Source of the DNA: Micromonospora vinacea
Lineage (GTDB): Bacteria; Actinomycetota; Actinomycetes; Mycobacteriales; Micromonosporaceae
Reading direction: 5' to 3'
Assembly: GCF_015751785.1 (NCBI RefSeq)
Contig: NZ_JADOTY010000001.1
Location: forward strand, 2,294,001-2,358,000
Length of the DNA: 64,000 nucleotides
The notes beneath the pieces were generated by a model that worked only from the letters and a program-made list of their open reading frames with translations, ran no database searches and was not told the DNA's origin. Position 1 is the stretch's first letter; each line of letters starts with the position of its first letter. Both the position numbers and the translations under genes were made by a program. Below are positions 1 through 7,720 of this stretch, piece by piece.

Positions 1-1
1 C

Positions 2-286
2 ATGACGAGTCATTCGCCTTTGTGGGAGGTCTTCGTGCGGGCACGGCGCGGGCTGTCGCACACCCACGTCGGCAGCCTGCACGCCCCCGACGCCGAGCTT
101 GCTCTGCGCAACGCCCGTGACCTTTACACCCGTCGCCAGGAGGGCGTGTCGATCTGGGTGGTGCCGGCCAGCGCGATCACCGCGTCCAGCCCGGACGAGA
201 AGGATGCCTTCTTCGACCCGGCCGCCGACAAGGTCTACCGCCACCCCACCTTCTACGAGGTGCCGGACGGGGTGGCCCACCTGTGA
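2..286 (+). CDS. paaB: Phenylacetyl-CoA epoxidase subunit PaaB
   Basis: Small structural subunit of the cytosolic multicomponent epoxidase that converts phenylacetyl-CoA to its ring 1,2-epoxide. The product is 94 residues, the usual PaaB length, and carries the family stretches SPLWEVFVRARRGLSHTHVG near the N-terminus and ALRNARDLYTRRQEGVSIWV in the middle. The ATG lies one base inside the window and is followed by A, so an ATGA overlap with an unseen paaA stop is plausible. paaC, paaD and paaE follow in the same direction with overlaps, so this is the tail of a paa operon whose catalytic paaA is outside the window. Family assignment is secure; only the exact start depends on unseen sequence. 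Confidence 0.93.
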   Translation: MTSHSPLWEVFVRARRGLSHTHVGSLHAPDAELALRNARDLYTRRQEGVSIWVVPASAITASSPDEKDAFFDPAADKVYRHPTFYEVPDGVAHL

Positions 287-324
287 GCGAGCGAACCAGC
301 GAGAACGGCGAGGTGACGGCGTGA
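283..324 (+). other. Candidate connector micro-ORF between paaB and paaC
   Basis: A 13-codon frame (MSERTSENGEVTA) starts with GTG overlapping the paaB stop (GTGA at 283-286) and ends with TGA overlapping the paaC GTG start (321-324). This is the same geometry as the connectors in the nuo operon, but the sequence is only loosely similar. It may serve translational coupling across a short gap, or be chance in GC-rich sequence. No direct evidence of translation. Confidence 0.25.
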
Positions 325-1046
325 ACGGGCCCTTCGACTTCACCCTCGCTCTCGCCGACGACGCGTTGGTCGCGGCCCAGCGGTTGGCCGAGTGGACCAC
401 TCGTGCCCCGGAGATGGAAGAGGACATCGCGCTGGCCAACATCGCCCTCGACCAGCTCGGCGCGGCGCGTCTGCTGTTGTCGTACGCGGGCGAGCTGGAG
501 GGCGCCGGGCGCGACGAGGACGCGCTGGCGTACCTGCGCGACGACCGCGAGTTCCGCAACGCGCTACTGGTCGAGCTGCCCAACGGCGACTTCGCGGTGA
601 CGATGGCGAAGCTGTTCTTCCTGGCGGCGTACCAACTGCCGCTGTACACCGCGCTGGCCGGCTGCGCGGACGAGCGGTTGGCCGCGATCGGCGCGAAGGC
701 GCGCAAGGAGTCGGCGTACCACCTGGACCACGGCGCGCTGTGGGTGAAGCGGCTCGGTGACGGCACCGAGGAGTCGCACCGTCGGATGCAGGCGGCCGTC
801 GACCAGGTGTGGCCGTACACCCACGAGCTGTTCGCCGCGGACCCGGCGGCGCCGGTCGACCCGGCGACCCTGCGGCCGGCGTTCGACGAGGTCGTCGGCC
901 CGGTGCTGGCCGAGGCGACGCTCACCCAGCCGGATGGTGCCTGGGCCCCGGCCGGCGGGCGGACCGGTGTGCACACCGAGCACCTGGCCTACCTGCTCGC
1001 CGAGATGCAGGTGCTGCACCGCGCCCACCCCGGAGCTAGGTGGTGA
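321..1046 (+). CDS. paaC: Phenylacetyl-CoA epoxidase subunit PaaC
   Basis: Structural partner of the catalytic PaaA in the phenylacetyl-CoA epoxidase; PaaC has the ferritin-like helical fold. The product is 241 residues with the family segments EEDIALANIALDQLG near residue 32 and ESAYHLDHGALWVKRLGDG near residue 130. The frame is open further upstream, but GTG at 321 gives the normal PaaC N-terminus (MNGPFDFTLALADDAL) and overlaps the end of a short connector frame after paaB. The stop overlaps the paaD start by GTGA. Same operon as paaB, paaD and paaE. Confidence 0.93.
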   Translation: MNGPFDFTLALADDALVAAQRLAEWTTRAPEMEEDIALANIALDQLGAARLLLSYAGELEGAGRDEDALAYLRDDREFRNALLVELPNGDFAVTMAKLFFLAAYQLPLYTALAGCADERLAAIGAKARKESAYHLDHGALWVKRLGDGTEESHRRMQAAVDQVWPYTHELFAADPAAPVDPATLRPAFDEVVGPVLAEATLTQPDGAWAPAGGRTGVHTEHLAYLLAEMQVLHRAHPGARW

Positions 1047-1519
1047 GTGACGCGAGGACGGCCGCCGCCAGCGTCGTGGACCCGGAGATCCGGGTCATCA
1101 CCATCGACGAGCTGGGCATCCTGCGCGCGGTCGAGGAGGATCCGGCCACTGGCCGGGTCACGGTCACCATCACCCCGACCTACACCGGTTGCCCGGCGAT
1201 GGACGTGATCCGGGCCGACATCCGCGGCGCGCTCGCCGCCGCCGGCCACCCGGACGCTGAGGTCCGGACCGTCTACAGCCCACCGTGGAGCACCGACTGG
1301 ATCTCCGAGGGTGGGCGGGCCAAGCTCGCCGCCGCCGGGATCGCCCCGCCGGCCCCGGTGCGCACCGCCGGCGTCGTGTCAGTGACGCTCGCGGTCCGCT
1401 GCCCGCAGTGCGGTTCACCGGAGACCGAGCAGATCAGCCGGTTCGGTTCCACAGCGTGCAAGGCGTTGTGGCGGTGCCGCTCCTGCTCCGAACCCTTCGA
1501 CCACCTGAAGGCGCTGTGA
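1043..1519 (+). CDS. paaD: PaaD, iron-sulfur assembly factor for the epoxidase
   Basis: PaaD-type protein (DUF59/SufT-like fold with a C-terminal metal-binding tail), needed for maturation of the iron-sulfur centre of the epoxidase system. About 158 residues. The N-terminal half contains DPEIRVITIDELGILR and TYTGCPAMDVIRADI typical of DUF59; the C-terminus has a CPQCGS ... CRSC cysteine pair set, characteristic of PaaD. GTG at 1043 overlaps the paaC stop as GTGA and is preferred over GTG at 1040. The stop overlaps the start of paaE by four bases, so translation is probably coupled. Confidence 0.92.
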   Translation: MSDARTAAASVVDPEIRVITIDELGILRAVEEDPATGRVTVTITPTYTGCPAMDVIRADIRGALAAAGHPDAEVRTVYSPPWSTDWISEGGRAKLAAAGIAPPAPVRTAGVVSVTLAVRCPQCGSPETEQISRFGSTACKALWRCRSCSEPFDHLKAL

Positions 1520-2625
1520 CTGTCACCATCACCCGCCCGGTTCGCCGCCGGCCGGTCTTCCACCCGTTGTCCGTCGCCGCCGTCGACAGGCTCACCGACG
1601 ACTCCGTGGCGGTGACCTTCGCCGTACCCGAGGAACTGCGGGAGACCTTCGCGTTCCGCGCCGGCCAACACCTCACCGTGCGGCGAGTCGCTGAGGACGG
1701 CGCGGACGTGCGCCGGTCGTACTCGATCTGCTCCACCCCCGACGACCTGGCCCGGCACGGCCGGTTGCGGATCGGGGTGCGGGAGATCCCCGGCGGCGCC
1801 TTCTCGGCGTTCGCCTGCGGGGCCCTGCGCGGGGGCGACACCGTCGAGGTGCTGCCGCCGCTGGGCACCTTCACCACGGCGTTCGCGCCGGACCGGGTGC
1901 GGCACTACGGCGCGGTCGTCGCCGGCTCCGGCATCACGCCGGTGCTCGGGCTGGTCTCGACCGCCCTGGCCGTCGAGCCGGCCAGCACCTTCACCCTGGT
2001 GTACGGCAACCGCACGGCGAACACGGTGATGTTCGCCGAGGAGTTGGCCGACCTGAAGGACCGTTACCCCACCCGGCTGCACCTGGTGCACGTCCTCTCC
2101 CGGGAACAGGGCGAGTCGCCGCTGCTCTCCGGTCGGATCGACGCCGAGCGGCTGAGCCGGTTGCTGGGCACCATCGTGCCGGGCGACCTGATCGAGGAGT
2201 GGTTCCTCTGCGGCCCGTACGGCATGGTGGTCGACGTCCGGGACGTGCTGACCGCACGCGGGCTGCCCGAGTCGGCGGTGCACACCGAGCTGTTCCACGT
2301 CGACACGCCGCCGGAGCCGGTGCGCCGACCCGTCGAGCAGGCGGGCGCCGGAGCCGAGGTGACCATCGTGCTGGACGGAAGGTCGTCGAGCTTCACCATG
2401 GGCCGCGAGGAACGGGTGCTGGACGCCGCGCTGAAGGTGCGTGGCGAGCTGCCGTACGCCTGCAAGGGTGGCGTCTGCTCGACCTGCAAGGCGAAGGTCG
2501 TCGACGGGGCGGTCACGATGGCCCGCAACTACGCGCTGGAGCCCGACGAGCTGGCCGCCGGCTACGTGCTGACCTGCCAGTCCAGCCCGACCACCGACAA
2601 GCTCACTGTCGACTACGACGCATGA
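1516..2625 (+). CDS. paaE: Phenylacetyl-CoA epoxidase reductase PaaE
   Basis: Electron-transfer subunit that passes electrons from NADPH through FAD and a [2Fe-2S] centre to the PaaA di-iron site. It is 369 residues with three parts: FAD domain (RSYSICS motif), NAD(P) domain (GSGITPVLGLVS, later CGPYGM), and a C-terminal plant-type ferredoxin domain with the cysteine cluster CKGGVCSTCK and a final C in YVLTCQS. GTG at 1516 overlaps the paaD stop (GTGA). The frame extends upstream inside paaD, but that part is out-of-frame coding sequence. The ATGA overlap at the end couples it to the next, unknown gene. Confidence 0.95.
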   Translation: MTVTITRPVRRRPVFHPLSVAAVDRLTDDSVAVTFAVPEELRETFAFRAGQHLTVRRVAEDGADVRRSYSICSTPDDLARHGRLRIGVREIPGGAFSAFACGALRGGDTVEVLPPLGTFTTAFAPDRVRHYGAVVAGSGITPVLGLVSTALAVEPASTFTLVYGNRTANTVMFAEELADLKDRYPTRLHLVHVLSREQGESPLLSGRIDAERLSRLLGTIVPGDLIEEWFLCGPYGMVVDVRDVLTARGLPESAVHTELFHVDTPPEPVRRPVEQAGAGAEVTIVLDGRSSSFTMGREERVLDAALKVRGELPYACKGGVCSTCKAKVVDGAVTMARNYALEPDELAAGYVLTCQSSPTTDKLTVDYDA

Positions 2626-3023
2626 CGGCGCCGAACGACAGGGAGTTCGTCGAGCGGTTTGCCGAGGTCACCGGGGGACGGCGTCCGACCGGCTACGTGG
2701 AGGGGTGGGAGCAGTTCGTCGAGTTCTGCGAGGAGGGCTACGACGACATCCTCGACGAGTACTGGTCCGACCTCAGCATCCGGGACGCCATCGAGAGGGT
2801 ACTGACCGACGAACGGTTGTTCGGCTTTCCGCAGATGGGGTGGGTTCGGGAGCGGATCGGGGCGGCGGACGAGCGGTTTCGAGCGCTGCTCTCCGAGCAG
2901 CCGATGCCGGGGGGCTCCGAGCGTCAGTGGTGGGAGGCGTACGTGCCGGCCTGGGTGGGGCCGGAGCTTGCGGCGGAGCTACGGGACAGCTACGGCATAC
3001 ACGTCGAGGTACGCGAGAGCTGA
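2622..3023 (+). CDS. Hypothetical protein coupled to paaE
   Basis: A 133-residue soluble, acidic protein with no signal peptide or membrane segment. It is rich in Trp, Tyr and Glu (for example EGWEQFVEFCEEGYDDILDEY) and ends with a Trp-rich patch near SERQWWEAYVPAWVG. I do not recognise the family. The ATG overlaps the paaE stop (ATGA), so it is very likely the last gene of the paa operon, perhaps a small accessory or regulatory protein, though that role is inference from position only. Reading-frame quality matches its neighbours. Confidence 0.75.
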   Translation: MTAPNDREFVERFAEVTGGRRPTGYVEGWEQFVEFCEEGYDDILDEYWSDLSIRDAIERVLTDERLFGFPQMGWVRERIGAADERFRALLSEQPMPGGSERQWWEAYVPAWVGPELAAELRDSYGIHVEVRES

Positions 3024-3097
3024 CGGCGGCTGTGGGACGTGCCGCACCCCACCGGGGTCCGGCGGTCGAGTCGGGTGGGCCGACGTAGGCTCGGGGT

Positions 3098-4288
3098 GTG
3101 ACGGTGAGCCGGGAGATCGACGACATCCTGCAGCGCGGCGCGGACGGCGGGCGGATCACGCCCGAGGAGGCGCTGCTGCTCTACACCGAGGCGCCCTTCC
3201 ACGCGTTGGGCGAGGCGGCGGACGCGGTGCGTCGGCGACGCTACCCGGACAACGTCGTCACGTACCTGATCGACCGCAACATCAACTACACGAACGTCTG
3301 CGTGACGGCGTGCAAGTTCTGCGCCTTCTACCGCGCGCCGAAGCACAAGGAAGGGTGGACCCACCCGACCGAGGAGATCCTGCGCCGGTGCGGCGAGGCG
3401 GTCGAGCTGGGCGCCACCCAGGTGATGCTCCAGGGCGGGCACCACCCGGACTACGGCGTGGAGTACTACGAGGAGCTGTTCTCCTCGGTCAAGCAGGCGT
3501 ACCCGCAGTTGGTCATCCACTCGATCGGCCCCAGCGAGATCCTGCACATGGCCAAGGTCTCCGGGGTGAGCCTGGACGAGGCCATCGCCCGGATCAAGAC
3601 CGCCGGCCTGGACTCGATCGCCGGCGCCGGCGCGGAGATGCTGCCCGAGCGCCCCCGCAAGGCCATCGCGCCCCTCAAGGAGTCGGGCGAGCGCTGGCTG
3701 GAGGTCATGGAGCTGGCCCACCGGCAGGGGATCGAGTCGACAGCCACCATGATGATGGGCACCGGCGAGACGCACGCCGAGCGGATCGAGCACCTGCGCA
3801 TGATCCGGGACGTGCAGGACCGTACCCGCGGGTTCCGGTCCTTCATCCCGTGGACGTACCAGCCGGAGAACAACCACCTGAAGGGCCGCACCCAGGCGAC
3901 CACGCTGGAATACCTGCGCCTGGTCGCGGTGGCCCGGCTCTTCTTCGAGACCGTGCCGCACCTGCAGGCGTCCTGGCTGACCACCGGCAAGGACGTCGGG
4001 CAGCTCGCGTTGCACATGGGCGTGGACGACCTCGGCTCGATCATGTTGGAGGAGAACGTCATCTCCTCCGCCGGTGCCCGGCACCGCTCCAACCTGCACG
4101 AGCTGATCGGCATGATCCGCTCCGCGGACCGGATCCCCGCCCAGCGCGACACCCTCTACAACCGGCTCGCCGTGCACCACACGCCAGCCGACGACCCGAC
4201 CGACGAGCGGGTGGTCTCGCACTTCTCCTCGATCGCGCTGCCCGGCGGCGGCGCGGGGAAGTCCCTCCCCCTGGTCGACGTCAGCTGA
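3098..4288 (+). CDS. mqnC: Cyclic dehypoxanthinyl futalosine synthase (MqnC)
   Basis: Radical SAM enzyme of the futalosine route to menaquinone; it cyclises dehypoxanthinyl futalosine. The product is 396 residues, the normal length, with the radical SAM cluster motif C68-x3-C72-x2-C75 (CVTACKFCAF), followed by QVMLQGGHHPD and a TIM-barrel body including SIAGAGAEMLPERPR. GTG at 3098 follows a 74-bp gap after the paa genes, so it probably has its own promoter. It shows that this organism makes menaquinone by the futalosine pathway; menG, menJ and the nuo operon lie just downstream. Confidence 0.95.
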   Translation: MTVSREIDDILQRGADGGRITPEEALLLYTEAPFHALGEAADAVRRRRYPDNVVTYLIDRNINYTNVCVTACKFCAFYRAPKHKEGWTHPTEEILRRCGEAVELGATQVMLQGGHHPDYGVEYYEELFSSVKQAYPQLVIHSIGPSEILHMAKVSGVSLDEAIARIKTAGLDSIAGAGAEMLPERPRKAIAPLKESGERWLEVMELAHRQGIESTATMMMGTGETHAERIEHLRMIRDVQDRTRGFRSFIPWTYQPENNHLKGRTQATTLEYLRLVAVARLFFETVPHLQASWLTTGKDVGQLALHMGVDDLGSIMLEENVISSAGARHRSNLHELIGMIRSADRIPAQRDTLYNRLAVHHTPADDPTDERVVSHFSSIALPGGGAGKSLPLVDVS

Positions 4289-4662
4289 CTGTCGACACCC
4301 GACCGTTCGGCTGATCGACGCTCATGCTCCCGCCGGATCACCCCGGCGGTACGGGTGGTCCCGGCCGCCGCAGCGTCAGGCTGTCCGGTGCGGGGCTGGT
4401 GGAGATGATCGTCGGCGGCTAGCGTCCCGGCTCATATCCGTCACCACCGTCGACGGATGGGGCTGTCCTCCATCGGCCCGCTGCGGGTCGTTCATATAAC
4501 GCACGGCAGTACGGGCGGGATGGGTGACCATCCCGCCCGTACTGTCTGCCCAGCTCAAACCGGACGGCTGAAAACGGGTCCGCCTGCTGGCGTGGAAGAT
4601 CGGCCTCCGATAGCGTCCGCTCGTTCCGCAACCATTCTTTCTTCCCTACCCCCGGGGGACTG
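4289..4662 (+). other. Intergenic region between mqnC and the surface protein gene
   Basis: 374 bp without a convincing gene. About 40 bp after the mqnC stop is a small hairpin (arms CCGCCGG at 4330-4336 and CCGGCGG at 4343-4349) that could end the mqnC message, though there is no T tract. A possible -10 (TATAAC, 4495-4500) lies just before a perfect 17-bp hairpin at 4507-4544. The palindrome CCCCCGGGGG at 4649-4658 supplies the G-rich ribosome-binding site for the next gene. Confidence 0.6.
4507..4544 (+). promoter_or_regulatory. Perfect 17-bp hairpin, terminator or 5' UTR stem-loop
   Basis: Arms CAGTACGGGCGGGATGG (4507-4523) and its exact complement (4528-4544) enclose a GTGA loop, a GNRA-type tetraloop. 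There is no T run after it. A TATAAC hexamer ends at 4500, so a transcript from that -10 would start at or near the first base of the stem and carry it at its 5' end. It could equally end mqnC transcription. Confidence 0.7.
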
Positions 4663-6360
4663 ATGACAGCGTTCCACCGCTCGACGCTGGTTCGCGCCGG
4701 TGTCGTGGCGCTGCTGGCGGCCGGCGGCATCGCCGCCGTGGCCGCCCCAGTGCTGGCGGCCGAGGAGGCCGATCTGGCTCTGGTGCCGCTCAGCTACAAC
4801 CTGGCCAAGGGTGTCACGGAGGCCAGGAGCAAGCCGTTCAAGTTCACTGTCGACAACACCCGGAGCGAGGAAGACGCCAAGGGTGTCAGTTACACGGTGG
4901 ACACCAGCAAGCTGAAGACGAACAAGGTCCGGGTCGTGGTGCCCGACGGCTGCCGGGTGAACGGCAAGAAGTTCACCTGCCGCCTCGGCGACCTGGCCGC
5001 CGGCACCAGCGAGGACTTCGGTATTCCGATCTTCTCCACCGGTGGCAAGGGCGCCGCCGGCACCCTGGTGGTCACCATCCGCTCGGCCACCGAGGACCCC
5101 AACGAGGAAGACAACAGGGTCGAGCACGACATCACCGTCACCGAGCCGGGGTACGACCTGACCAGTTGGGTGCAGGACGTCAACGCGAACGTCGTGCTGA
5201 ACGGCGTCAACGGCGACGACCCCGACCTGCGGCCGGTGCGGCCGGGCGAGACGGTGCCTGTCGACTGGGCGGTCTACAACGACGGCAGCCGTAAGGCCAC
5301 CGGTCTCGCCTACGTGCTGACCCTGCCGGCGGGAGTCACCTTCGACACCCTGCCGGACACCTGCATCACGCAGACCTTCGGCGTCGCTCAGGCGCTCTGC
5401 CAGGACGACGGCGCGGTGATCCGTCCCGGTGACTACTACACGGCGGACATCAAGGTGACAGTCGGCGCTGACGTCACCGAGCCGGTGCTGCGGGTCGGCG
5501 AGCTGGTGGCGCACGGTCTGGACGCGGCAGCCGGCAAGCCCGAGGAGCAGCCGCGACGGGCCAGTACCGCTCAGCGGAAGGCCTTCACCGAGGTCGACGA
5601 GGTCGACAACCAGGCGATCTTCGACGTCTTCGTCGACCTGGCCGTCGACCCGACGCCGACTCCGACGCCGACGGTCACGCCGACGGATTCGCCGACTCCG
5701 ACGCCGACGGTCACGCCGACCGGGTCGCCGACCCCGACCCCGACGGTCACGCCGACGGAGACGCCGACCCCGACGGAGACGCCAACGCCGACTCCGACGC
5801 CGACGGTCACGCCGACCCCGACGCCGACGCCGACGGTCACCCCGACGCCGACGCCGACGGTCACCCCGACGCCGACGCCGACAGTCACTCCGACGGAGAC
5901 GCCGACCCCGACGGAGACGCCGACCCCGACGGAGACGCCGAGGCCGACGATGACGCCGACCCCGACGGAGACCCCGACCCCGACGGAGACGCCGACGCCG
6001 AGGCCGACGGTCACCCTGACGCCGACGCCGACGGTCACCCCGACGGAGACGCCGACCCCGACGCCGACGCCGACGGTCACGCCAACCCCGACCGCGACGG
6101 CCACCCAGACCGCGACGGCCAGCCCGACGCCGAACCCGAGCGGTACGCCGACGCCGGGCACCACCGTTTCGCCGGGTGCCGGTGGCGGCTCCGGCGGTGG
6201 CGGCACGGGCGGTGGCGGCCTGCCGGTGACCGGTGTGCAGGTCGGCCTGATCGGTGGGATCGGCATCGTCATCCTGCTCGTGGGCGGGGTGCTGCTGGTG
6301 CTCACCCGTCGCCGCAAGGTGGTCCTGGTCTCGCCGGCCGACGAGAAGTCGACCGACTGA
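4663..6360 (+). CDS. LPVTG-anchored surface protein with Thr-Pro stalk
   Basis: A 565-residue exported wall protein. Residues 1-30 form a signal peptide (hydrophobic [15 protein letters not shown], then VLAAEE). Residues 30-329 contain beta-rich repeats resembling surface DUF11/CARDB-type modules (two segments built around [15 protein letters not shown] and [13 protein letters not shown]). Residues 330-500 are a low-complexity stalk of [16 protein letters not shown] repeats. A glycine-rich hinge precedes LPVTG at 520-524, a transmembrane helix and a RRRK stop-transfer signal, which is the standard sortase layout. No sortase gene is nearby. The function of the N-terminal domain is unknown; adhesion or wall spacing is a guess. 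ATG follows a G-rich ribosome-binding site. Confidence 0.9.
   Translation: MTAFHRSTLVRAGVVALLAAGGIAAVAAPVLAAEEADLALVPLSYNLAKGVTEARSKPFKFTVDNTRSEEDAKGVSYTVDTSKLKTNKVRVVVPDGCRVNGKKFTCRLGDLAAGTSEDFGIPIFSTGGKGAAGTLVVTIRSATEDPNEEDNRVEHDITVTEPGYDLTSWVQDVNANVVLNGVNGDDPDLRPVRPGETVPVDWAVYNDGSRKATGLAYVLTLPAGVTFDTLPDTCITQTFGVAQALCQDDGAVIRPGDYYTADIKVTVGADVTEPVLRVGELVAHGLDAAAGKPEEQPRRASTAQRKAFTEVDEVDNQAIFDVFVDLAVDPTPTPTPTVTPTDSPTPTPTVTPTGSPTPTPTVTPTETPTPTETPTPTPTPTVTPTPTPTPTVTPTPTPTVTPTPTPTVTPTETPTPTETPTPTETPRPTMTPTPTETPTPTETPTPRPTVTLTPTPTVTPTETPTPTPTPTVTPTPTATATQTATASPTPNPSGTPTPGTTVSPGAGGGSGGGGTGGGGLPVTGVQVGLIGGIGIVILLVGGVLLVLTRRRKVVLVSPADEKSTD
5650..6171 (+). repeat. Thr-Pro codon repeat tract
   Basis: About 520 bp of imperfect tandem repeats built from ccgac(g/c)ccgac(g/t) and acggtcacg units encode the TPTPTVTP / TPTETP stalk of the surface protein. 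Units alternate in irregular order, typical of length-variable coding repeats. The antisense frame is open only because the repeat lacks stops. Confidence 0.9.
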
Positions 6361-6462
6361 CACCGACGCCCTGACCGGGGCGCGCGGAAGAGGCGCGACC
6401 GCGACGGGTCGCGATGGCAACAGGCGTTCTGACCGAGGTGTCACGAACGCAGGCACGACGTG

Positions 6463-6490
6463 AGGGCGGGGTGGGCGACCACCCCGCCCT
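6463..6490 (+). terminator. Terminator after the surface protein gene
   Basis: Perfect 12-bp stem AGGGCGGGGTGG (6463-6474) with a GCGA loop (GNRA type) and its complement at 6479-6490, ending in TTT-C. It sits about 100 bp after the surface protein stop and before menG. Confidence 0.8.
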
Positions 6491-6558
6491 TTCGCGTACG
6501 GGTGCGTGCCGTGCCACCCAGCGAGCGTCGGTTGGCGGGCGGCTGGCAGAGTGAAGGG

Positions 6559-7269
6559 GTGAGCCGTACCCCGCAGGGCCAGCGCGCCAGTCTGGACAAG
6601 CAGCCGCACGAGGTCGCCGCGATGTTCGACGGCGTGGCAGAGCGTTACGACCTGACCAACACGGTGATCTCGCTGGGCCAGGACCGCTCCTGGCGCCGGG
6701 CCACCCGGGCGGCGCTCGGGCTGCGGCCGGGCGAGCGGGTGCTGGACGTGGGCGCGGGCACCGGCGTCTCGACGCGCGAGCTGGCCCAGTCCGGGGCGTA
6801 CGCGGTCGGGGTCGACCTGTCACTGGGCATGCTGCACACCGGTAAGCGGGCCCGGCCCGAGGTGCCGCTGCTGGCCGGAGACGCGCTGCGGCTGCCGTTC
6901 GCCGACGCCAGTTTCGACGCGGTGACCATCTCCTTCGCGTTGCGCAACGTCAACGACACCGACGCGGCGCTACGTGAGCTGGCCCGGGTGACCCGGCCGG
7001 GCGGCCGGCTGGTGGTCTGCGAGTTCAGCACCCCGGTCAACCCGGTCTTCCGGACGGTCTACCTGTCGTACCTGATGCGGTCGTTGCCGGCGGTGGCCCG
7101 CACGGTGTCGAGCAACCCCGAGGCGTACGTGTATCTCGCCGAGTCGGTTCGGGCCTGGCCGGCGCAGTCCGCGCTGGCCGGCCGGGTGGCCGCGGCCGGG
7201 TGGGGGCGCGTGGCGTGGCGCAACCTGACCGGTGGTGTGGTGGCCCTGCACCGGGGGATCCGCGAGTAG
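6559..7269 (+). CDS. menG: Demethylmenaquinone methyltransferase
   Basis: SAM-dependent C-methyltransferase of the UbiE/MenG family that makes menaquinone from demethylmenaquinone. It is 236 residues. The family N-terminus [18 protein letters not shown] is followed by SAM motif [10 protein letters not shown] (61-69), then [15 protein letters not shown] and [12 protein letters not shown]. The GTG at 6559 gives the standard N-terminus ([15 protein letters not shown]), although its G-rich Shine-Dalgarno abuts the start codon; upstream GTG at 6502 is an alternative. It sits between mqnC and menJ, consistent with a quinone cluster. Confidence 0.93.
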   Translation: MSRTPQGQRASLDKQPHEVAAMFDGVAERYDLTNTVISLGQDRSWRRATRAALGLRPGERVLDVGAGTGVSTRELAQSGAYAVGVDLSLGMLHTGKRARPEVPLLAGDALRLPFADASFDAVTISFALRNVNDTDAALRELARVTRPGGRLVVCEFSTPVNPVFRTVYLSYLMRSLPAVARTVSSNPEAYVYLAESVRAWPAQSALAGRVAAAGWGRVAWRNLTGGVVALHRGIRE

Positions 7270-7291
7270 CGGACGGACCGCACCACCGGGC

Positions 7292-7319
7292 ACGGACATT
7301 AGTCAGGTTTCGCTAATAT
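7292..7319 (+). promoter_or_regulatory. Candidate promoter for the small gene at 7357
   Basis: A CGGACA -35-like hexamer (7292-7297), 16-bp spacer and TAATAT -10-like hexamer (7314-7319) lie in an unusually AT-rich patch 38 bp before the next ATG. The spacer includes ATTAG ... CTAAT (7298-7302, 7313-7317), a short inverted repeat that could be an operator. Confidence 0.35.
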
Positions 7320-7356
7320 CAGCTTTTAGTCCACTTTGCCCCGTACGCTCGATCGC

Positions 7357-7581
7357 ATGACCGGAGCAGACCCGGCGGACCCGGTGGCCGCCACCGACGA
7401 CGACGCGGCCGAACTCATCGCCCAGTTGCGCGAGTTGGCCGGGGCCGACCCGGTGGAGGTCCGGCAGGTGGTCGCCGAGGTGTTGGCGGCGCTGGACCGC
7501 GCGGCGGGCGGGGCGCTCCGGGAGCATCTGCCGGAGACGATCCGGGTCGACGCAGGCCTGGACGCCGCCAGCTCGACCTGA
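7357..7581 (+). CDS. Small acidic hypothetical protein
   Basis: A 74-residue frame starting at ATG 7357 (MTGADPADPVAATDDD). The rest is predicted helical: AAELIAQLRELAGADPVEVR and VVAEVLAALDRAAGGALREH. There are no membrane or metal motifs and I do not recognise the family. It lies between menG and the Rex-box-controlled menJ and has a plausible promoter of its own. It is short and GC-rich, so it could be spurious, but the amphipathic helix pattern and the promoter favour a real gene. Confidence 0.55.
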   Translation: MTGADPADPVAATDDDAAELIAQLRELAGADPVEVRQVVAEVLAALDRAAGGALREHLPETIRVDAGLDAASST

Positions 7582-7648
7582 CACCTGACTGCTGTGGACG
7601 GTGGTGGGCTGTCACATCGGCGAGTTAGGTACCCCTGATCCTGCGCTG

Positions 7649-7666
7649 GTATGACGCCGGTCATAC
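7649..7666 (+). promoter_or_regulatory. Inverted repeat, candidate operator upstream of menJ
   Basis: GTATGAC (7649-7655), GCCG spacer, GTCATAC (7660-7666): perfect 7-bp arms. It lies 17 bp before the Rex-type site and may be a second operator in the menJ promoter region. The cognate regulator is unknown. Confidence 0.5.
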
Positions 7667-7682
7667 ACTCGTCCCGTCTGGC

Positions 7683-7700
7683 TTGTGAAGCATTTCACGA
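7683..7700 (+). promoter_or_regulatory. Rex operator upstream of menJ-nuo
   Basis: TTGTGAA-GCAT-TTCACGA matches the actinobacterial Rex operator consensus TTGTGAA-N4-TTCACAA at 13 of 14 fixed positions. It lies 20 bp before the menJ ATG. Rex is the NADH/NAD+ sensing repressor that controls respiratory operons, including nuo, in Streptomyces. Here it would repress menJ and, by read-through, nuoA-N when NADH is low. A rex gene is not in the window. Confidence 0.8.
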
Positions 7701-7720
7701 GCGTGCGGGAGGAGGCGCGA

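Noticed and set aside
5650..6171. CRISPR-like array
   Set aside because: Repeats have no unique spacers, remain in frame and encode a Thr-Pro stalk.
4555..6609. Long open frame on the minus strand opposite the surface protein
   Set aside because: It is open because the GC-rich Thr-Pro repeats lack stops; translation is a monotonous Arg-rich string.
7298..7317. Iron-box (DtxR/IdeR) between menG and the small gene
   Set aside because: Only the outer TTAG and CTAA match; the core differs at most positions, so it is kept only as a short inverted repeat.
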